Assembly (NCBI GenBank): GCA_030537735.1
Contig: JAUNVG010000004.1
Coordinates: 1-64,000, forward strand
Length of the DNA stretch: 64,000 bases
Direction of reading: 5' to 3'
DNA from: Actinomycetaceae bacterium
GTDB taxonomy: Bacteria > Actinomycetota > Actinomycetes > Actinomycetales > Actinomycetaceae
The notes beneath the pieces were generated by a model. That model worked only from the letters and a program-made list of their open reading frames with translations, was not told where the DNA came from and did no database searches. Within the stretch, counting starts at the first letter, position 1. Every line of letters starts with the position of its first letter. Of this stretch, positions 56,766 through 64,000 are shown piece after piece. A program made the position numbers and the translations under genes.

Positions 56766-58715
56766 CTACTCGCTATCTTTCGGGGTAGTTTTTGCCACGG
56801 TCATAAGGAATTCAGCGTTAGAACCGGTGTCTTTCAAGCGATCGAGCACCAGTTCCAGTGCTTGCTGCTGCTCCAAGTTCCCAAGCACACGACGCAGGCG
56901 CCACATGATGGCAAGTTCTTCCTTCTTGAAGAGCATCTCTTCCCTTCGGGTACCGGAAGCGTTGACGTCCACCGCGGGGAATATCCTGCGGTCTGCCAGC
57001 TGGCGAGACAGACGTAGCTCCATGTTCCCGGTTCCCTTGAACTCTTCGAAGATGACTTCATCCATCTTCGAACCGGTCTCCACCAAAGCCGAGGCGATAA
57101 TGGTCAAGGAGCCGCCATCTTCAATGTTGCGCGCTGCTCCGAAGAACTTCTTGGGAGGATACAACGCTGAAGCATCAACACCACCGGAAAGGATACGCCC
57201 GGAAGCCGGGGCGGCCAGGTTATATGCACGCCCCAAACGGGTGATCGAGTCCAGCAGCACTACCACGTCCTGGCCCAGTTCCACCAAGCGCTTAGCGCGC
57301 TCGATGGCGAGTTCGGCCACGGTAGTGTGGTCTGAAGCCGGCCGGTCGAACGTTGAAGCGATGACCTCCCCCTTCACCGTACGTTGCATATCGGTGACTT
57401 CCTCGGGGCGTTCATCCACTAGAACTACCATCAGGTGTACTTCTGGGTTGTTTTGCGAAATAGCATTCGCAATCTGCTGCATAATGATAGTTTTGCCCGC
57501 TTTAGGGGGTGAAACTATCAAACCGCGCTGCCCCTTACCGATAGGTGAAACCAGGTCGATAATGCGAGGCGTAATAGCTTTAGGAGTGGTTTCCAACCGT
57601 AGCTGCTCTGTCGGGTACAGAGGCGTCAGCTTTGAAAACTCCCGCCGCGCAAGAGCTTGTTCCGTGGTCAGGCCGTTTACGGAGTCTAGCCGTACCAGCG
57701 CGTTGTACTTTTGACGTGGCCTTTCACCTTCACGTGGCTGCCGTACCGCGCCCACCACGGCGTCGCCTGGACGCAGTCCCCAGCGACGTACATTTCCTAA
57801 AGTAACGTACACGTCATTGGGGCCTGGCAAGTATCCCGAAGTACGCACGAACGCGTGGTTTTCTTGGACTTCAAGAATGCCCCCAATCGGGATTAGGACA
57901 TCTTCTTCAGTCACCTCAGTGTCTCGTTCATCGCGGCCACCGCGGCGCTTATTGCGTTCCCGGCCGCGACGACGACGCCCTCCGCGATCGTCGCGATCGT
58001 CACGATCACGCTGGTTGCGACCATTACGACGCCTGGAGTTACGATCCTCGTCGTTATCGTCCGCAGCCGCAGCTGAGGGGAGCTTAATGTCATCTAGGGT
58101 TTCAGCTACTTTATGGGAGTCATTGTGGTCTTCGGTTTTACCCTCCGATACGCCCTTACCCAGTTCTGCTGCCACGTCCAAGGTCCGCTGCTCTGGAGTG
58201 CCCTGGCTTATCGACACCGCCCGGCGGCGGCGCTTGCGGGACTGTTCGGATGAAGATGAGCTACCTTCGTTTTCGCTTGCTCGTGGCGCCACAATGTCGG
58301 CAGTATCTGCCTTCGGGGCATCAGAGCGAGTCTGCGGATCGGATGCGCCCATGGTGGCAGCGCGCCGCGGGCGCTTCTTCTGGGAGGTATCTGCTACTTC
58401 CTTAGCAGCATCATTGGCTTTAGCGGAGTCTGCCTGCGAGGATTCTTTGTTGTCCCGCTGCTTTTCAGCTTTGTCCGCGGAGGCAGGTTCTGCCTGCTTG
58501 GTGTTTCTGTTCTTAGGTTGCGTCTTGGACTCTTCTTCGCGCTGCTTCGGCTCGGAGTTTTCTGCCCCATCGCGCGCTTGTCGGATTAGCGTTATAAGCT
58601 CTGCACGACGCTTCTTCGCGGTACCTTTCAGGCCCATTTCGTTGGCTAGCTCTTGTAGTTCTGCTAGGCGCAGCGTTGATAGTGGGCGCTTCTTCGGGGT
58701 AGTTGTTTCGCTCAA
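56766..58715 (-). CDS. rho: Transcription termination factor Rho
   Basis: A 649-residue Rho helicase of the actinobacterial type. The N-terminal Rho_N helix bundle (about 12-48, STLRLAELQELANEMGLKG) is followed by a low-complexity insertion of some 230 residues, rich in charged residues with Arg/Gly runs (RGGRRRRGRER), then the RNA-binding cold-shock domain (ILEVQENHAFVRTSGYLPG) and the ATPase core with Walker A SPPKAGKTIIMQQ and the Q/R-loop region. The start is TTG at 58715 with GAGGA seven bases upstream. The 246 bases before it show no gene. Confidence 0.96.
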   Translation of the reverse strand: MSETTTPKKRPLSTLRLAELQELANEMGLKGTAKKRRAELITLIRQARDGAENSEPKQREEESKTQPKNRNTKQAEPASADKAEKQRDNKESSQADSAKANDAAKEVADTSQKKRPRRAATMGASDPQTRSDAPKADTADIVAPRASENEGSSSSSEQSRKRRRRAVSISQGTPEQRTLDVAAELGKGVSEGKTEDHNDSHKVAETLDDIKLPSAAAADDNDEDRNSRRRNGRNQRDRDDRDDRGGRRRRGRERNKRRGGRDERDTEVTEEDVLIPIGGILEVQENHAFVRTSGYLPGPNDVYVTLGNVRRWGLRPGDAVVGAVRQPREGERPRQKYNALVRLDSVNGLTTEQALARREFSKLTPLYPTEQLRLETTPKAITPRIIDLVSPIGKGQRGLIVSPPKAGKTIIMQQIANAISQNNPEVHLMVVLVDERPEEVTDMQRTVKGEVIASTFDRPASDHTTVAELAIERAKRLVELGQDVVVLLDSITRLGRAYNLAAPASGRILSGGVDASALYPPKKFFGAARNIEDGGSLTIIASALVETGSKMDEVIFEEFKGTGNMELRLSRQLADRRIFPAVDVNASGTRREEMLFKKEELAIMWRLRRVLGNLEQQQALELVLDRLKDTGSNAEFLMTVAKTTPKDSE

Positions 58716-58961
58716 GGAGTTATCCTCACTCGGTAATACGCCATCGCGATCAATGGCAGATGATAACCGTACGCATATTAGGTACGGGGATGTTTTTCAT
58801 GGTTTCGATGCAATCGATAGGCACTGCCGATCCATAAAACTTGAATCGTTCGTGCTTTACCTGAAAACGTAGATACCAACCGGAGTTGGAGCGGGACTAA
58901 GCGTTCCCTCGCGAAGAGTATAGCATTACTTAACGGTCCAAAGGCAACTAAACTATCGCGG

Positions 58962-59885
58962 TCACAATCTGCGTGCTCGCAGCGTTGCGCCTTCTTTGTG
59001 CACGTCAAGCACCCGCACCTGCCATTGCGCACCCTGGGCTTGTTCGATAAGTTCTACCGACAACTGGTCCAAAACAAGTACCGAAGGACCTGCTCCAGAA
59101 ATAACTGCAGGCAAGCCCTGGTCGCGTAGATAATCTACTAACTCCATGGTCGCAGGCATCACCTGACGCCTATATTCTTGGTGCAGTTCGTCCTCGGTAG
59201 CATCCAGCAAATGCTCTAAGGGGGCAACGCCGGCCAGGATCAGGGAAAGAGCACTTGCCCTACCGACGTTGAAGGCTGCGTCCCAATGCGGAACCTGCAT
59301 TGGCAGCACTTTACGAGCTTGGGATGTCTGCACCCCCGTAGGTGGGGTCAGAACAGTGCATTTCAACTCTGTCGGAGGCGTCAGCGCTAGGGACTTAGCT
59401 TTGTTAGTTTCTTTTTCAAGCCAAGCTACTGTCGCTCCTCCGTAAACAGCTGGTGCGACGTTATCTGGATGGCCTTCAATCTGCGTGGCCAATTGCAGGA
59501 CTTCTTCACTGGATAAGCTATCTTCGCCAGCTAACCCGCGTGCCAACATTATTCCGCTAACAATCGCGGCCGCTGATGATCCCAACCCCGACCGGTGCGG
59601 AATCCGATTGCGACATTTGATATGCAGCCCCACTTGTGGGGCTCCCAGGTAGTCCAGCGCTTGGCGTGCGGCCTGGGCTACTAAGTTAGTGCTATCGGTG
59701 GGAACTTCGTTCTTACCAACGCCACTGACTTCAACGTACGTTTCGCCCGCAATCGCCCAAAGCTCGGCCCTATCCACCAGATCTAGCGCTATGCCAAGAG
59801 AGTCGTAGCCTGGACCTAAGTTCGCACTTGTCGCGGGTACCGTAACGACAACGTGATCATTGATTAGTCTCATACTAGAAATCAC
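58962..59885 (-). CDS. thrB: Homoserine kinase
   Basis: A 307-residue GHMP kinase phosphorylating L-homoserine for threonine synthesis. It has the motifs VPATSANLGPGYDSLG, PHRSGLGSSAAAIVSG (ATP loop) and VISGAGPSVLVL. The start at GTG 59885 overlaps the hom stop as GTGA; an ATG four codons in (59873) is an alternative, and neither has a strong ribosome binding site. thrC, which lies between hom and thrB in some relatives, is not here. Confidence 0.94.
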   Translation of the reverse strand: MISSMRLINDHVVVTVPATSANLGPGYDSLGIALDLVDRAELWAIAGETYVEVSGVGKNEVPTDSTNLVAQAARQALDYLGAPQVGLHIKCRNRIPHRSGLGSSAAAIVSGIMLARGLAGEDSLSSEEVLQLATQIEGHPDNVAPAVYGGATVAWLEKETNKAKSLALTPPTELKCTVLTPPTGVQTSQARKVLPMQVPHWDAAFNVGRASALSLILAGVAPLEHLLDATEDELHQEYRRQVMPATMELVDYLRDQGLPAVISGAGPSVLVLDQLSVELIEQAQGAQWQVRVLDVHKEGATLRARRL

Positions 59886-61165
59886 TCTTCGATTCGTAGT
59901 ATCGAATCAATCGATAGTACTTGTTCGGACTTCCTTAGTGCCTCCAGTGCGGCATTAATGTCCCCTTGCAAGGCTTCATGCGTTGTCACGCCAATGTGTA
60001 CCTCTTCGCGGTCCCCATGATCTTGTCGCACTGTTTCTAGAGAAATACCGTGATGGGAGAAGATTCCAGCAACTTCAGCTAATACTCCCGCAGTGTCTGG
60101 CACGCGTATGCGCAGATAGTATCGAACTGGTATCTGCTCGGGGCTAAGCACCGCTAGTGCCGCGTAGCAAAGTTCTCTGGGAGCGTGACCGCCATGGGCT
60201 CGGTGCGAAGCCGCAGCCACCAGGTCACTTAGCACCGCTGAAGCTGTGGGAGCGCCCCCGGCTCCAAGGCCGTAAAACATCAGTCTTCCGGCTGCTTCCC
60301 CTTCTAAGATTACTGCGTTATAGGCACCGTTTACTGCGGCTAAGGGATGCGTAAGTGGCAGTAGCGCTGGGAACACTTCCGCCCTTATCTTCCCCTGTAG
60401 CCTTTCAGCTACAGCTAATAATTTGATCACTTGACCGCTTTGCTTGGCATATTCGATATCCGCGGCAGAGACCGTAGTGATACCTTCTGTGCTCACTGCT
60501 TCTATCGATACCCGCGAGTGAAAAGCCAGCGACGCCATAATCGCGCATTTGGCTGCAGCGTCATGCCCTTCAACGTCTGCCGTGGGGTCTGCTTCGGCGA
60601 ATCCAGCGGCTTGTGCTTGGCTAAGGGCTTGAGAATACTCCGCACCGGTGGAGGCCATCTGGTCGAGGATGAAGTTGGTCGTTCCGTTTACGATTCCCAC
60701 TACCCGATTAATGTGGTCCCCGGTCAAGGACTCCCGTAGTCCGTAAACGATTGGCACGGCCCCAGCTACGGCAGCTTCGTAGTATAGGTCCGTGTTGTGT
60801 TCTTCTGCGAGTTCGTAAAGATGCGGTCCGTGTCTTGCCAGTAGTGCTTTGTTTCCGGTAATGACGGTGGAGCCTTGCTGCAAGGCCCGCTTCACCAGGG
60901 TGAAGGCTGGTTCTAGTCCGCCTATGAGTTCAATGACTACATCTGCCCCGTCTAAAGCTACTTCCGGATCGTCTATAAGTATGCCGGGATCTATATCTAC
61001 TGATCGAGGGGCGTTAAGGTTGCGCACCAACACCTTATTCAGCATGAGTTCCGCACCGGCTCGCGCTCCGAGTTCATCGCGCCGCTGCATCAAAATACGT
61101 ATGACTTCAGATCCGACGGTGCCGGCTCCCAACACGGATACCCGAACGATAGAGCTATTACTCAT
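59882..61165 (-). CDS. hom: Homoserine dehydrogenase
   Basis: A 427-residue NAD(P)-dependent enzyme reducing aspartate semialdehyde to homoserine. The Rossmann motif is VLGAGTVGSEV, the catalytic region has GIVNGTTNFIL and EGHDAAAKCAIMASLAF, and a C-terminal ACT domain (about 350-425, RYYLRIRVPDTAGVLAEVAG) gives threonine feedback in this family. GAGGAGAATGAG precedes the ATG. It is coupled with thrB. Confidence 0.96.
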   Translation of the reverse strand: MSNSSIVRVSVLGAGTVGSEVIRILMQRRDELGARAGAELMLNKVLVRNLNAPRSVDIDPGILIDDPEVALDGADVVIELIGGLEPAFTLVKRALQQGSTVITGNKALLARHGPHLYELAEEHNTDLYYEAAVAGAVPIVYGLRESLTGDHINRVVGIVNGTTNFILDQMASTGAEYSQALSQAQAAGFAEADPTADVEGHDAAAKCAIMASLAFHSRVSIEAVSTEGITTVSAADIEYAKQSGQVIKLLAVAERLQGKIRAEVFPALLPLTHPLAAVNGAYNAVILEGEAAGRLMFYGLGAGGAPTASAVLSDLVAAASHRAHGGHAPRELCYAALAVLSPEQIPVRYYLRIRVPDTAGVLAEVAGIFSHHGISLETVRQDHGDREEVHIGVTTHEALQGDINAALEALRKSEQVLSIDSILRIEE

Positions 61166-61235
61166 GACTCATTCTCCTCATTTTCTCAATCCCGATCCTA
61201 CATACGATTTAGGTTTCCTCGACGCTGTTGAAGGT

Positions 61236-62666
61236 TCAGGATTCCTTCGCCTCGGCTTCCTCTGATCTGTAGTAAGGGTCGCGGGAAAAAATATCTGCAC
61301 ATGTCTCAGGGCGGACAAGCCAGTGAGCTTCGTTGGCTTTGATTCCTAACGTACCGGGTCTGGGGAACATATTGTAGTTAGACGCCATCGAATGCCCGTA
61401 TGCTCCTGTGCAGGGCACTGCCAGTAGATCCCCTGCCTTCACGTCGGCAGGCAAAAGCACGTTGCGCACTATGATGTCCCCCGATTCACAGTGGCCCCCC
61501 ACTACGCGGGCGGGAACCAAGGGGGTTGAGCTAGTTCGATTGGCTAGGGTGGCGGTATAGTTCGCTTGGTAGAGGGCGGGGCGAATATTATCCGACATAC
61601 CGCCATTGACTGAGACGTAGAGTCGGTTTCTTCCCTCCCCTATAGGAACATCCTTGACCGTTCCAACTTCATAAAGGGTGATAGTGGTAGGGCCAACTAC
61701 GGATCGTCCCGGTTCTATCGACACCCGCGGTACCGGTATGTCAAGATTCTCACAAGTTGTGCGAACCGCTTCAGCTAACTTCGTGGTGACTTCCTGCTGC
61801 GAGGGCGCAAGCTTATCGTCACCGGTGTAGGCGATCGCGTAGCCTCCACCCAAATCTACTTCTTCAGTTTCAATTCCACTTTCCGCCAAATCTGCGACTA
61901 AACCTAAGAGTTTTTCCGCTGACCTTGCAAATGCTTCAAGATCGTAAATCTGGGAACCGATATGAGCGTGTAGCCCTATAAACTTTAAGTGGGAACGCTG
62001 CGAAATCTCTGTCACTGCGGCTTTCGCCGCTCCCGTGTGCAAAGACAGCCCAAACTTTTGATCTTCGTGCGCAGTGGCGATGAACTCGTGCCCACCCGCG
62101 TGCACTCCGGTGGTCACCCGCACCATCACTTTCGCGGATCTTCCCAGTTTGTTGGCGATCTTGTCTATCAGATCGATTTCCCCAAAGGAATCGACCACGA
62201 TACGACCGATTCCGCTTTCCCCCGCTTGTATGGCCTCAACTATTGCGCTTTCAGGTTTATTGTTGCCGTGAAGACCAATCAAGTTAGGGTCGACCCCCGC
62301 AGCCAACGCACACCTTAGTTCCCCCAGTGAAGCGGTATCTATTCCCATACCGCAGGAAGTAACTGTCTGCGCGATTTTTACACTCATCATCGCTTTAGCG
62401 GCGTAATAGGCGCTACCGCCGCTTAAACCGTAGCCAGGCCAAAAGTCTTCAGCCATTGCACTTGCCCAAACGGTTGCTCGACCTTCCAGATCGTCCATAT
62501 CCATTAGGTAAATGGGGGTGCCGTATTGCTTCGCTATATCGCTAACGCCGATGCCCCCTAGCATCAGTTCACCATCATCTTTACGGTGGGCTGACCAAGG
62601 CCACAGATCAGGTCGGTCGGTGGGCTCAGGACATTGGCTACTTTGCTCATCTAGCTGCGGATTCAC
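61236..62666 (-). CDS. lysA: Diaminopimelate decarboxylase
   Basis: A 476-residue PLP fold III decarboxylase making lysine from meso-diaminopimelate. The PLP lysine is in SAYYAAKAMMS, the phosphate loop in EVDLGGGYAIAY, SIEPGRSVVG follows and PCTGAYGHSMASNYN ends the active site. A 30-residue N-terminal stretch precedes the family region. The start is GTG with AGAGGA nearby. It has the usual place between argS and hom. Confidence 0.95.
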   Translation of the reverse strand: MNPQLDEQSSQCPEPTDRPDLWPWSAHRKDDGELMLGGIGVSDIAKQYGTPIYLMDMDDLEGRATVWASAMAEDFWPGYGLSGGSAYYAAKAMMSVKIAQTVTSCGMGIDTASLGELRCALAAGVDPNLIGLHGNNKPESAIVEAIQAGESGIGRIVVDSFGEIDLIDKIANKLGRSAKVMVRVTTGVHAGGHEFIATAHEDQKFGLSLHTGAAKAAVTEISQRSHLKFIGLHAHIGSQIYDLEAFARSAEKLLGLVADLAESGIETEEVDLGGGYAIAYTGDDKLAPSQQEVTTKLAEAVRTTCENLDIPVPRVSIEPGRSVVGPTTITLYEVGTVKDVPIGEGRNRLYVSVNGGMSDNIRPALYQANYTATLANRTSSTPLVPARVVGGHCESGDIIVRNVLLPADVKAGDLLAVPCTGAYGHSMASNYNMFPRPGTLGIKANEAHWLVRPETCADIFSRDPYYRSEEAEAKES

Positions 62667-62809
62667 AAGGGTCCTCTCGATTCTCTCCCCTTACCTTCTC
62701 ACTTTGAGGGCAAAGTTATTCCCCCTGCCCGCTATCCGGGACAAGCTTTTCTGCACTTCACGAATCGCTAGGAATAAGTGCCGAAATGGATAGGACAAGT
62801 CCGCTTCGG

Positions 62810-64000
62810 TTACATCCGCTCCGGAGCTTCAACCCCAAGTAGTCCAAGCCCGTTGCGCAACACCTGCCCGGTGGCTTCGTTTAGCCAAAGGCGAGCTACG
62901 TGACCGGCTTCCACCGGGTTGTCGGCACGCGGTGTCACCCGGCACTGCCCGTACCAGGTGTGGTAGGCAGCTGCCAGCGATTCCAAGTAGCGCGCCACGC
63001 GATGCGGCTCGCGTAGTTGCGCTGCCTGTGACACCACTGTCGGGTAGGTAGCAAGCACGCCCAGCAGCTGCGCATCTGCGGGGTGATCCAACGCCGCGGG
63101 CTCAAATCCGCTTTCCCTGGTGACTCCGTGTTGAGCAGCATTGCGACTGACGTTACAGGTACGTGCATGCGCATACTGCACGTAGTAGACCGGGTTTTCG
63201 TTACTGTTCGATGACAGCAGGTCGAGGTCAATATCGACCGACTGGTCCATGGAGGTACGCACCAACGAGTACCTGGCTGCGTCGACGCCGACTGCCTCCA
63301 CCAGGTCATCGAGAGTCACAATGGTGCCCGCCCGTTTGGACATGCGCACGGGCTCTCCCCCGCGCAGCAGGTTAACCAACTGGCCAATGATTATCTGCAA
63401 GTTGTCGCCCGGCTCATCACCAAAGGCTGCGCACATTGCCATCATTCTGCCGATGTATCCGTGGTGATCGGCTCCCAGCAGCAGTATCGACTGGTCTGCA
63501 CCACGTTCGCGTTTATTCAGGTAGTAAGCGATGTCGCCAGCGAAATAAGCGGTCTGCCCATCGGACTTGATTATTACCCTGTCCTTGTCGTCGCCAAAAT
63601 CTGTGGTGCGCAGCCAAGTCGCTCCGTCTGCTTCGAAGATTACGCCGCGTTCACGTAGCTTCTCAATGGCCTCATCCACCGCACCGGAGGTGTGTAGTGA
63701 GTCTTCGTGGAAGTAGACGTCGAACTCCACTCGAAAATCTGCAAGCTTGCGTTTGATTTCGGCGAACATAAGCTCCACGCCACGCGCTCGGAATACTTCC
63801 ACTGCGGCTTCTGTGTCAAGCTTTCTGGGGTCAGGTTCCCCCGCTTTCTCAGCGTTATTAATAACCTCAGTGGCGATGTCTTCAATGTACTGACCGCCGT
63901 ATCCATCTTCTGGCGCGGGTTCACCTAGCGCGCGAGCCAGAAGGGAACGGGCGAAACGATCGATCTGAGCTCCGTGGTCGTTGAAGTAGTATTCTCTAAC
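62810..64000 (-). CDS. argS: Arginyl-tRNA synthetase, C-terminal part (5' end outside window)
   Basis: The frame is open to the right edge, giving the last 396 residues of the protein. The visible part starts [20 protein letters not shown], a conserved ArgS segment after the HIGH motif, has a KMSKS-like [17 protein letters not shown], and the C-terminal DALR domain with the conserved end [13 protein letters not shown]. The apparent ATG at 63802 is internal and is not the start. The gene is followed by lysA at 144 bases, as usual in actinobacteria. Confidence 0.94.
   Translation of the reverse strand, partial: VREYYFNDHGAQIDRFARSLLARALGEPAPEDGYGGQYIEDIATEVINNAEKAGEPDPRKLDTEAAVEVFRARGVELMFAEIKRKLADFRVEFDVYFHEDSLHTSGAVDEAIEKLRERGVIFEADGATWLRTTDFGDDKDRVIIKSDGQTAYFAGDIAYYLNKRERGADQSILLLGADHHGYIGRMMAMCAAFGDEPGDNLQIIIGQLVNLLRGGEPVRMSKRAGTIVTLDDLVEAVGVDAARYSLVRTSMDQSVDIDLDLLSSNSNENPVYYVQYAHARTCNVSRNAAQHGVTRESGFEPAALDHPADAQLLGVLATYPTVVSQAAQLREPHRVARYLESLAAAYHTWYGQCRVTPRADNPVEAGHVARLWLNEATGQVLRNGLGLLGVEAPERM

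Noticed and set aside
57817-58872. Plus-strand 351-codon open frame inside rho
   Set aside because: It is the shadow of the Arg/Ser-rich low-complexity part of rho; composition is extreme (Ser, Arg) and no motif is present.
63640-63924. Separate small gene or frameshift at the argS edge
   Set aside because: The argS frame is continuous to the window edge, so the other frame is only a shadow.

Overview
The window reads as chromosomal core DNA of a moderately GC-rich actinobacterium, most likely of the family Actinomycetaceae (genus not determined). The evidence is gene order and gene content. The run argS-lysA-hom-thrB-rho-prfA-prmC-yrdC-wecA-atpI-atpBEFHAGDC-DUF2550-nucS is an actinobacterial signature, and so are the GlgE alpha-glucan pathway, NucS, an Rv2175c-like DNA-binding protein, the etfBA-nifS-mnmA string, frequent GTG/TTG starts and probable leaderless promoters. 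No insertion sequence, prophage, CRISPR array or plasmid module was seen.

Layout. 1-2.2 kb: the 3' part of tRNA-Arg(UCU), a short-chain dehydrogenase, and a leftward cluster of four small ribosomal proteins (rpmB-rpsN-rpmE-rpmF) that all lack zinc-binding cysteine pairs. 2.2-4.7 kb: yigZ, then a structured leader in front of cysK-cysE (cysteine synthesis). 4.7-17.8 kb: an ABC export or lipoprotein-type transporter, a GNAT acetyltransferase, a Nei-type DNA glycosylase divergent from an intracellular GH13 enzyme, an aldose-1-epimerase-like protein, leuS, dps, a HIT protein, a VKOR-DtxR pair, two tandem tRNA-Lys(CUU) genes, an Rv2175c-like DNA-binding protein and a Bcp peroxiredoxin. 17.8-22.1 kb: tRNA-Leu(UAG) and the leftward string etfB-etfA-nifS-mnmA. 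22.4-35.8 kb: glgX, trpS, a DUF2207 membrane protein, and then glgE, treS, maltokinase (pep2) and glgB.

35.9-43.7 kb: a thioredoxin-TPR protein, an unrecognised lipoprotein/membrane-protein pair, a DivIVA/Scy-like coiled-coil protein convergent with a catalytically degenerate alpha/beta-hydrolase-like protein, a small zinc-ribbon-like protein, nagA and nucS. 43.8-55.6 kb: the complete F1Fo ATP synthase operon with its usual upstream neighbours wecA, yrdC, prmC and prfA. The epsilon subunit is unusually short. 55.7-64 kb: a DUF1684 gene lying between prfA and rho, where many actinobacteria carry rpmE, then rho, thrB, hom, lysA and the 3' part of argS.

How the genes work together. TreS turns trehalose into maltose, Pep2 phosphorylates it, GlgE extends alpha-glucan from maltose-1-phosphate, GlgB branches the polymer and GlgX debranches it; glgC and glgA are not present here. 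NifS supplies sulfur to MnmA for tRNA 2-thiouridine. CysE and CysK make cysteine. PrfA, its methylase PrmC, Rho and YrdC/TsaC serve gene expression.

No clearly new multi-gene system stands out. The signals most worth a second look are the structured cysK leader, the zinc-independent ribosomal cluster together with the loss of rpmE from the rho-prfA junction, the recurring -10 box six to seven bases before start codons, the MntR-like ligand set in the DtxR protein, the truncated AtpC, the hairpin before the DUF2207 gene and the uncharacterised lipoprotein pair.
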